A stretch of 32,150 bases of DNA. Origin: Zygnema cylindricum (Eukaryota > Streptophyta > Zygnematophyceae > Zygnematales > Zygnemataceae). The stretch lies in assembly GCA_037447655.1 (NCBI GenBank), contig JBBHKE010000916.1, positions 1 through 32,150 of the forward strand. The letters run 5' to 3'. Each line of letters opens with the position of its first letter. The first letter of the stretch is position 1. Under the pieces are notes generated by a model. The model did no database searches. It saw only the letters and a list, made by a program, of their open reading frames with translations, and was not told the origin of the DNA. Shown here in pieces: positions 9,860-19,686 of this stretch. The position numbers and the translations under genes were made by a program.

Positions 9860-11038
9860 TATATACATCAGATAGATTGTTGAAATTAAGATAGATTGTT
9901 GAAAATAATGTAGGTTATTGAAATTTAAGATAGGGCCGTTGGAGTTCGTAAGGGAGGTAGAGAAGTAGCATATGGAGACAGTGGATGGAAGAATGTTGAG
10001 TTTAGGGTAGGAAAGAATGATAGGAGGAGTATATTTACAGTGGATTGTGGATTTTTAGGTGCTTTTGGCAAATAATAGGTGTCATTTTCACCTTGTATGA
10101 TGGCTTATGACGTTTATAGTTTCGGATTTGGTTCTTTTTCTAGAGCGGTAATTGTTGGTTCTTGGAGTAGTTTTTAGGAAGGTCCTTAGTTCTTTAGTTT
10201 TTCGATATTTCTCAATGTTAAAAAATGCAATTTTTTGAATCGAAAGGTTGTCCAAAAAGTGTGTGTGGAAAATGATGGCAAGAAGATCTTTGAAATGATT
10301 AATGTATATGAGAGGGAAGCCTACAAAAGTAGGCTTATGAGGGAGTATTTGTGGTTTGTTGAGTTGAAATTTATTTTTCCGACATAATTTTGATAATCAA
10401 TTCTAATTATAGAGGATTGCTACTTTTATGGTGTAAAAAGTTTACAGCTCTCGTCTTTCTACGAAGATTGTGGATATGTACAAAGTACAAAGATGTCGGT
10501 TGCTATCCAAAATCCAAAGAGTGTAAGAAGTATTAAAATGTGAATTGATGAATTACAAAAGTACATCGGAAGGAAAAACGGGCAAAAAAATGGCAATGGT
10601 AAGAATATCCAACAATGATTTCGAAAGTAATTTTGGTGGATGAAATAATAGGAATTGGTCTTCCGATTTGTTTTTGGTTATCTTTGCTGATGTCCGCACC
10701 TCATTAATCTAAAACTCCAAATACATTTCTGTGTCGTTTTCTTATATACTGCTATGCAATTTATGTATTTTCCTCCACCCGAGATGTTAAATTCGATAGT
10801 AAAACTTTATTATTTTGAAGGCGCGACAGTTAGTCACCTGAGTACCAGAAACACAGAGGAATCAAAAAGCCAAAACGAAACTGAAAAACAAGACTTGCCA
10901 AAATCGCAGGAATTCTGTCTGCCGTATATTATGTTAAGCGGTATCCGCCAAACATCTTAGAGAGCTGTTCTAAGCAGTATGTACACATATCGTACAATAT
11001 TACAATATGTTACACACACGAAAATCTTATTCCAATCA
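9860..11038. other. 3' flank of the pyrophosphatase-like gene, no further gene seen
   Basis: Starts with three imperfect copies of AGATAGATTGTTGAAATTA (about 9872-9937), probably in the 3' untranslated region. The remainder is AT-rich with no recognisable protein. A frame at 10754-10960 has no family resemblance. The polyadenylation site cannot be fixed. Confidence 0.5.
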
Positions 11039-11116
11039 CGACAGAGCAAAATAAAGTACGACAGAACAAAAGTAAGTACGACAGCAAAAGTAAGTACGAC
11101 AGAGCAAAATAAAGGA
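11039..11116. repeat. Four-copy tandem repeat, unit about 18-20 bp
   Basis: Units ACGACAGAGCAAAATAAAGT, ACGACAGAACAAAAGTAAGT, ACGACAGCAAAAGTAAGT and ACGACAGAGCAAAATAAAG follow each other without gaps. Confidence 0.85.
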
Positions 11117-11391
11117 CCAAGACAGTACCAATCGCACAAACGATAATCGGCGATAACGATACGGCATTGGTCAACGCACGTACACGATAATTATAGAGAC
11201 GGCGAATAATTGCGCAGGAATTCATTTTTCGTACATAAACTGGTAATGGGAACCTTTTGTGCTTTGCGATGGCATGTTATAATTAAATTATATAAAACAA
11301 CTGAACCAAAACGAACCCCATTGAAAGCACCGTGGACTCAGTGCACTATTAGTGTGATTAACAAAAAATCGGCGATTACCTTTGTACCGCC

Positions 11392-12250
11392 GAAATCATA
11401 AAATCATGTTAGTTGCACTATTTTAAGGGAGTGGACTAGAATCAGCCACATCACCCTAAATTTGTCCTATTGGTACAAAGTCCATCTATCCATCTATATT
11501 CCTTCACACACTAAAACCGGGCTTCGGGCATTGGGCGGCAGATATCGCGAACTACACCGCTCATTGTTATTAGAGTTAACTACACTAATTCGTTCGCGAC
11601 TATTTTTGGCCGAAAATCATATAATAGTGTTACAACACTATTGAAGGAAGTGGACAAAAATATGTCGCGGCGTCCCTTTGCACCAAATTGATATTATTAA
11701 TTCTAATTTCGCATTAACACTAATAAATCCGTAACGCTAATAACGATGGGCGGTGTAGTATGAAGCCTGTTTTAGAGGCAATAATCTTATTTCCGGTCCA
11801 GATGACGTGGACTATTGTGAACCAGGAAAATAAAAAAGGGATCAATTAGTGATATTCACACTTATAGCAATTAACAGTCTTGTGCTTGAATGATTATATA
11901 GAGATTACTGATACCTGCTAACACACGGTATTCTCAAAGTGGTTAAATTTTTAATATTTTGCATTGTGGAAACTCAATGTGGACAAGAACAATGTCGAAA
12001 TAACAACAAATTGATTGTCAAAATAGTTCAGCTCAATTGTGTTGTGCACGATATCAAATGTTTAATGTTGATATAAAAAATACATTATTAGTAAGCAAAA
12101 CGTCGACTGCAGTGCCCATCTTTATTAAAGAAAATTCTTAGTGTAAATGCAGAATTGGAACATATAATACCGGTGTATGGTGGTTGACGTGGCAGATTGT
12201 GGTCCACTCCCTTAAATAGCATCATTAACACTATTTTATGATTTTTGGCC
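11392..12250. repeat. Long imperfect inverted repeat enclosing a MITE
   Basis: The left arm at about 11392-11456 contains AATCATAAAATCATGTTA and TTTTAAGGGAGTGGAC followed by GCCACATCACCC. Its reverse complement recurs at about 12178-12248 (AATCATAAAATAGTGTTA, TTTAAGGGAGTGGACC, GCCACGTCAACCACC). A third, direct copy lies at 11609-11660 inside the MITE. This looks like overlapping, decayed copies of one non-autonomous transposon family. No outer target duplication was found. Confidence 0.6.
11552..11758. mobile_element. 207-bp MITE, CTACACCG family
   Basis: The left terminus CTACACCGCTCATTGTTATT and the reverse complement of the right terminus, CTACACCGCCCATCGTTATT, agree at most positions and continue as AGAG/AGCG. 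The same terminal sequence bounds the 672-bp element at 17890-18561, so both belong to one family. The right flank is TA but the left flank is AA, so the TA duplication seen for the other copy is not clean here. Confidence 0.65.
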
Positions 12251-12290
12251 AAAAAAAGTCAAGACCAACTTAGTGCTATTTACACAATGT

Positions 12291-12854
12291 ATTTTTACGG
12301 AGAGCAACATGCAAGTATGAAAAATACAGACGGACGAAGGTATGATTTGAAGTTTGACAATTGGGAAAATAAATATTTAATGTTTGTCGTCAATTGCTAA
12401 TACAAGATAGCCCACTATCGAACGAGAAACTAAATGAACTTAAACAAACAATTGATAAAAGTCAAAACCAGGTCTTGAGTGGTCTATGACTAAACAAAAG
12501 TATGAAAGGTAAAACACGTTAAAAGCTAAAAACAGGCAAATAGAAGTCTAGCCTAGACTTCCTAGTCTTTTTTTGAAGACTAAAGCTTATGTTCTACAAA
12601 GATTAGGTTATCGGGCTTAAAATGATTGATTTATTAATAGGAATATAACTCAAATCTATAGAGAAACGCCATCAAATACAAAGAAACATTTAAGTAATTC
12701 AAAGGCTTAAAAATTAACAAATCCTAAACCAGCTCAGAAATAGAGTGGACACTTTGATGTCCCTAATGCAAATTGACCTAATTGAGTACTTGGAGAAAGC
12801 CGAGAAACTTGCTCACCTCTTGTCTTGTTTTTTTTTTTTTTTTTTCACTTTGTC
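12291..12854. other. Intergenic, downstream of the GKRP/MurQ-like gene
   Basis: AT-rich sequence with no coding potential seen. A T18 run at about 12829-12846 lies just after the minus-strand stop codon, in the expected 3' untranslated region. Confidence 0.5.
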
Positions 12855-13605
12855 TTAATTTGCTTGACAGGCGCTCGTGACCAAATTCCGTATTTGTCCT
12901 CTTCTCAAGCTCTCCGTTGCCTCTTGGAAAGTATATCGGTTAGTAGCGATAAGCAACGCCATTGGTACAACTTTTTGGAGCTTTCCTGCCGTCGCCACGT
13001 GTTCCCTTATTGATTTAGACAACATTGTCTTTTTTGCCCAAGGACTCGTCAAATCCAATACCGAACCATAAATAGCTTCGAGGATTGCTTCTGTGGCCGA
13101 CTCAGTCGAAACACCAACTAGAGTGGATACAATAGAGACGGCCCTGTGGTACAATTTGACGTTACTTATTTTCAAGTCTACCATGAGGGAATGATAAACT
13201 TTTCCAATGAGCACATGTGCTCCGGTACTGACAGCATTCAAGACATACTTCACTGCAATTTCCCAAAAGAAATGGGCCCCTTGAACAAGAGGGGCAGCAG
13301 CAATAGCCGGCAATTCAATATGAATGGAGTGATCGACTACATTGGCCGAAAAAAGAGTTTCACTCCAAGTTTTTAAGTTCAACTTGGAGTCGTCTTCAGA
13401 TTGCGTTGATAAGTTTGGTTTCCTTGGTTTTTGCAAATTCTCGTAGTAGGTACAAAACACTCGGTCGTGGGACTCAATGGAAAAGTCGACGAGCGCCACT
13501 CGCAAGCCTGGTCTCATTTTTCGTGCAATAATGGCCGTCAAAAAGGATGGTGGGAGAGGGTATCCTGAATGTGACCCCTCTACAATGATAAGTGTATCTG
13601 TATGT
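12855..13605 (-). CDS. Terminal exon: end of SIS2 and C-terminal cap
   Basis: 251 codons including TAA at 12855-12857, acceptor TTTTTTGCAG/ACA. Encodes DTLIIVEGSHS, then an inserted stretch (YYENLQKPRKPNLSTQ), VVDHSIHIELP, WVLN-like YVLNAVSTGAHVLIGK, LMVDLKISNVKLYHRA and VVPMALLIATNRYTFQEA. The open frame that continues upstream to 13940 is low-complexity intron and is excluded. Confidence 0.9.
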
Positions 13606-16600
13606 CTGCAAAAAAAAAATGAAAAACAAAACACATGTTTACTAAAGACGTGAGCGAAGAAAAATGCAAGATACTGTGATATTTCTGCACTGTGAGGAGG
13701 AAGAGGAAGGAAGGAGGAGGAAGAAGAAGGAAGGAATACGAAGAACGGGGAAGGAAGTAGGAGACGAGGACAGAGGAGGAAGATGGAGGAAGAAGGACGA
13801 CGTAGGAAGAAGGAAAAAGAAGGAAAAAACAGGAAGACGCAAGAAGAAGGAAGGAGGAGGAAGATGGAGGAAGGAGGAGGAAGGAGGAGGAAGAAGGACG
13901 AAGAAGGAAGAAAGGAGAAAGAAGGTGGAAGGAGGAGCAAGGAGGAAGGAAAAGGAAGAAGAAGGCTTTCTTCCTTAACCCCACATGTGTTTTTTGAATC
14001 CTAGGAGGCAATATTGGACATAGTGGACATTGACTCCCGATAAAAACCATCAAATTCTATAAATGCGAGTGGGAGAGAAAATCGTAATATTTTCCTCTAG
14101 AATCCTTTTCAACCAGGTGTCAAATTTTACGAGAAAATTAAGCACTGAAATCCCTCACAAACCACAAAATTTCTAAACATAAACAATTTTGTCAATTGGA
14201 CAACAATACCAACCCAACATTTTCAAAATCCGAGAACAACATCTCACCTTGTTTTGGGAAGCACTTTCTTAACCAAGGTCTCAAAAGTTATACTCTCAAA
14301 AAGCCCCTTGTTCTCCATCTCTGTTTTTCCTTCATCCGAAGTCCGAAAATGACCATTGACGTTATTTTCAAAGCTGTTTTTGTCGAGGTATTCCTCTGTC
14401 TCTTCCCCTTCCACTCCCCATTTTTTATCGCCGTCCCCCACAACAGTATCTGTAACCAATCCTGATTCACCTTCAAGGAATGTGTGACTCCCTGTCACAT
14501 GAGTCCCGGTTATAATACCGCCATTCGTGGATGATTTCATGGAGGCTGTACTTTTCATTTCTGGCCATCCCCCATATACAAAAGCTTGCACATCTTCTAG
14601 TGTGGCTCCAAAAGTCGGAGGTTGTTCCGAGGCATCTGGATTACCCCAACATTTCCCATTTCCCATTTTTTTTTGTTTTTTTTTCTTGGTTTTCATTCAA
14701 AATCAGGGAAGGAAGACCTTTGATTGGCCCATATTCAAATGTGTGAAAAAAATCGGAAACGCTATATGCGGTCAGGTCAGACTGTACTATTTCGAGGATT
14801 ATATCGTATACTATGAGTATAGTACGGGGTAACCGCACAATAACGTTTCCAATTGCTTTTTGCACATTTGAACTACGGTTCGGCTCGTAGATACCCTAAA
14901 AAAGTGCAAGCTTCGACATAGACCCAGATGTCTTTTCAGGAATTTTTTGGATTTCTTCCAAGGTTTTTCAGGGTTTCTAGGTTTTTTTACGGTTTTTTGA
15001 CGGGAGTAAGGGTTCTTTATTCAGCTTTTTACGTTCATTGCATACAACAAACATCTCCAGAGCTGTGTTTCTTTGTCACACCATAAAAAGAATGTCGTTT
15101 TTTCCATTTATCAATTATGTAAGGATTTTCGACTCACCAATTACAGCCATTAGTCCACTGGAACCAGCCCCGGCATATAAAACTCGTCCACCTTCTTGTA
15201 AACTCTCCCCTGCCATGGAGACCAATTGCTGCAAACCACAATATACTATTTGTCGTACAGTTATATGAGAAAATAATAAAACACCATATACTTATTGTTA
15301 TATAGACATTAGGGAAATCAATAGAACACAATGTACTCGTGTTTTATAGTTTTAGAGAAATCAATAAAACACAATGTACTCATTCTTATATAATTATTAG
15401 AGAAGTTAACGACTTTGAATGTACTTATCACTATATGGTTATTAAGGAAATTAATCAAAAACAATATGCTTTTTCTTATAAAATTATTAGAGAAAGTAAT
15501 AAAACGCGATAGACTTATCGTTATGTAGTTATTAAAGAAATTAATGAAACACATTATACTTTTTGTCACATAGTTATCAGAGAAAGTAATACAAAACAAT
15601 ATACTTTTAGCTATTACAGAAGCTCATATTACGAAGTTGAAATTTCAATGCAAAACCCGCTAAGATGGGGCGTAATATTTTTTGTTTGTAAGAGGATAAG
15701 GCTATTTTGGGGATCCACAAGACCAGGGCTAATAATAAGAAACTGATGTGTGTCACTTTATCTCTGCTTGAAAAAGACAAACTTGAACAATCTGTGTGAC
15801 ATATTGTGACATCGAGGCAAATTAGAAGAAACATTATAATCAACGGTTGTGGAGAAAAGGAGTATTTAAAGGAGTAATTTCACCATTATCACATCCTTAC
15901 TTACCCAATTGAATATTCACCCAATTAAATACAGTTATAAATGACATTTAACACAAAGGAAAAAAAAACCTTTTTAAGGCTTACCCCTATCTCTTTTGAG
16001 CAGTTGTATACGGCCCTATAGACGCCTTCATATGCTCCTACGGCTCTCCGATAGGGAATACTTTCCGTTTCCTTTTGTTTTTGTTTTTGTCTCCATCCTT
16101 CACTTCCACTCTTACCACTCTTAGGTTCCATGAATAAAGTAACCGGTTCTGTCACAGTAAAAAAATACATTTATACATTTGTACATTTGTACATTTAGAC
16201 ATTTGTATACAGGGAATATCACTTAAATGAGCACCAGACACCTTTCTAATGACGGCATCATTATTTCAGGGTTTTTTAAGGTGTTGTTTCAACTAACCAC
16301 AGCACAGAAATCGCAGCCGTGTACTCAAATCCACAATTGTAATGCTCTGTGCTCCTTGGTTTCTCAACAAGAAGCTTTTTTCTTTTGTTTTCCAGGGTTC
16401 TTTTCAGTTTTTACAGTTTTCTGAGGTTTTTCAGACATGGTTAAATACTGTCAAATCATCCAAAGAAGACACACCCACACATGCACACAAAATATATATA
16501 GCATATATATAGTACACTGTATATAGGGTTGAGGAGAGAGAGGTATAAGCACACCTGAGCCTAACATAGGCAATCGAAGAAGCCTCCCGATAGCCCGACC

Positions 16601-19600
16601 AAAAATGATTTCAAGCAGTATTTTAGTCGCTGTACCTCCCTTCAGTCGAGTGGACCCACAGATTGCTTCCTGAACCCATTTTACCTCCCATAACCTCTTA
16701 TTAGCAGCCCATGTAGATGTGACAAATATGACAAATACGACAAATATGATTCGAAGCAATATTTTAGTCGCTCAAAAGGACCCACAAAATGTTTCCTACA
16801 CACCCATATTTCTGTCTCATAACCAGCCAATGTGGACGTAACAACCGGCATAACGAGAGGACTTTCAAGACGAGCTTCGAGAGAGATATGCCAATAAAAG
16901 CTTAAAGCTAAAAGCTAAAATATCAAATAAAGGATTACCATGTGTTGCAAGAAATTTGCAAAAAATACGTCATGGCTTCTCTATAGGCCCAAGTGGTAGG
17001 GAGAGGGAGCTTCGGAAAGTATTCACATTGCGGGATATTAGAATCAAAATGGTTATAATTTAAAAAGAGAGTTTGTAATAACAGAGTGTTTGTGGTTTCA
17101 GGATGTGACTTTCTACCCACTGCAACTGCTAGTACCTGATCTCAACAACTGGAGTAGCGCAAGACTGCAACACTAATAGCAATAACTACAACCATAATGA
17201 TAACCACAACCATAACTATAATTACAACCATAATGATAATTACGGCAATAATGATAATTACAACCATAGTAAAAACTACAGCCATAATGATAACCACAAC
17301 CATAACTATAATTACAACCATAAAAATAACTACGACCATAATGATAATTAAAACCATAGAGATAATTACAACCATAGTAATAAGTACAACCATAACGATA
17401 ATTACAACCAAAACGATAATTACAACCAAAGCGATAATTACAACCAAAGCGATAACTACAACCATAATAATAACCAGCCATAACTATAATTACAACCATA
17501 ACAATAACTACAACCATAATAATAACTACAACCATAATATTAGTGTTGAAGCTTACCGGCCCGACAACTGGCGTGATGACAAAGTGGCGTTGTCCATTGG
17601 GACAAATCGCATTCGCTTGTCGACTCAACTCATGCGCAATTTCCCAGAAACTGTTCCCAAATCCTGACACCTGGCATCACCACCACCGAAAAAAAAAAAC
17701 CACAAAAACAAAAAAAAAGATAACCACAATGCATTCATGTACTCCTTCAAGTATGCATGTTTCCAATAGTCCTTGCAATATACACATCAACCGGAAACTT
17801 TTCCAGCCTAACACTTTTTCCTTGGACTTAAGATGGAGAAAAGTAATTTAAAAGCCTGGGTTGATGTAATACTAGTACTGATAAGACTACTACACCGTGA
17901 ATCGTAATTAGAGGAAATAACGCTAATTCGGTCGCCCTAAATTTCGACTCTATCACGTTAAATAGAGTAAATGATTCTAAATTTTTCATTATGCTATTTA
18001 AGGTAAGGTTTAATTAGCGTAAAAAATTATAATATAGGTTTGTTTTAAATAGTATGGAGTACGGACGACGTCTGACTGTGCAAAATTGTACTTTTATAAG
18101 TAAAAAGGTACAAATAATAATTTAATAGAATCGCGCTCGCATGTGAAATTGCACTAAACAGAAAAATTAAATCGCATCGAAAAAAAAACCCGTTCGCATA
18201 GCTCCGTCCATCGACAGCATTGTCGTCCGTGTGAACATTTACATGAATTTACATGTGAAAAGTTTATAGTTCAACGGCAACAATATGAGTTGAGACAAAT
18301 AGTATTTATATATGAGACAAATAGTACTAACGTCATAATGACGTCAAAATATACGGACTGACAGTTTTTGTACGTCTACGTAATTTAGTGCTCATAATTA
18401 CAGCGCGGATAATTATTGCCGACATAACCCAATATAGAGTATTAGAGTAAACTTCCTCTGTGAAAAGGTTCTATCACATAAATTAGCGTTCATAACTCTA
18501 ATTTTTTTAATTTTTTTTTACTCTAATTTTTTCTTTACTCTAATTACGATTCGCAGTGTAGTATATCTATTATTTCCTGACTAAAGTTACATTTGAACCA
18601 CAGGCCAATTGCATTCCTATGAGCTATATTGGGTGGAAACCTAGAAAAATATTCGTACTAAATTATTGCACAAAAACACAAACATTATTTCTGCTCGTTT
18701 TCGGTTGGTTTACCAGGCATTTTTTAAAGGGTTGTTTTAGGGCTTTTAGAAGCGTGGATGTAGCATGGATACAGCTTGACAAAAAAGAGCACTAAAGAGC
18801 ACTAAAAAAGAACACTAACAGAGAGCATTAAAAAAAATCAATAAGAGCTCTAGAAAAAGAGCACTAAAAAAAAAGCACTAAAAAAAGGACACTAAAAACA
18901 GAGCATAAAAACAAATGCACTAAAAAGGAGCACTAAAAAAAGAGTGACAAAAAAGGAGCACTGAGAAAACAGCAAAACGGTTCTCTGAAAAATATTGGAA
19001 ATTATTGGCTCTCTGGTTGTCATCTGAATCTCCAAAGAGGACATGAAGACTGGATCACAAGAAACATCGAGCCTCGTAAACCCTAATAAAACAAGCAGAA
19101 AAAAAAACGCAACAACAACCCTCTAGTTTAAAATCCTCAACATAATAAAACCAGGAGTAAGAGAAGAAGCTCCTTACTCGAGTTTTTCGAGCCATGTGAA
19201 CCGGATTGAAGCCGATGAGCACCGATGCAAAGTGAACTCGCGTTATGGCGTACTGCAGTCAGTCAGACAATGGAGCTCAGTATCACTAGAAAACCCTAAA
19301 AGAAACCTTAAACAGCATCTTCAAGGCATAAGAATCTTTTGACAATGAGGTTATGAAAACGCTCGCAGGGTCTCAGTAGTAAAAAATGCATAAGCACCTC
19401 TAAGACAAGCTTTTATTCTTTTGATAATGCGAGGGTATGGAAATGCTCAAGGGTCTCAGTTGTACAAAATGCCAAGGGCCGACATAGAATTAGAACGATC
19501 AAAGAGAAATATAAAGATAGATACATAGATACATAGATACATGATATAGAGATAGAGATAGAGATAGGGATAGAGTTGTAGAGAGAGATATGAGAGAGAG

Positions 19601-19634
19601 AGAGAAAGAAAGAGAGAGAGAGAGAGAGCGAGAG

Positions 19635-19686
<52 letters not shown>

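Noticed and set aside
13606-13940. Upstream extension of the last GKRP/MurQ-like exon
   Set aside because: The extension is Ser/Phe/Leu/Pro low complexity from a purine tract. TTTTTTGCAG/ACA at 13606/13605 is a proper acceptor that joins in phase to the 14248 exon.
15318-15599. 93-codon minus-strand frame with repeated IxFxNNxI pattern
   Set aside because: It is a translation of the 44-bp intronic repeat, flanked on both sides by exons of the GKRP/MurQ-like gene.
15260-15614. CRISPR-like array
   Set aside because: The units are contiguous and diverge throughout, with no conserved repeat and unique spacer alternation, and they lie in a eukaryotic intron.
17173-17540. Repetitive Val/Ile or Tyr/Gly/Cys frames on both strands
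   Set aside because: They translate an 18-bp intronic minisatellite. The frame stays open only because the unit is a multiple of three.
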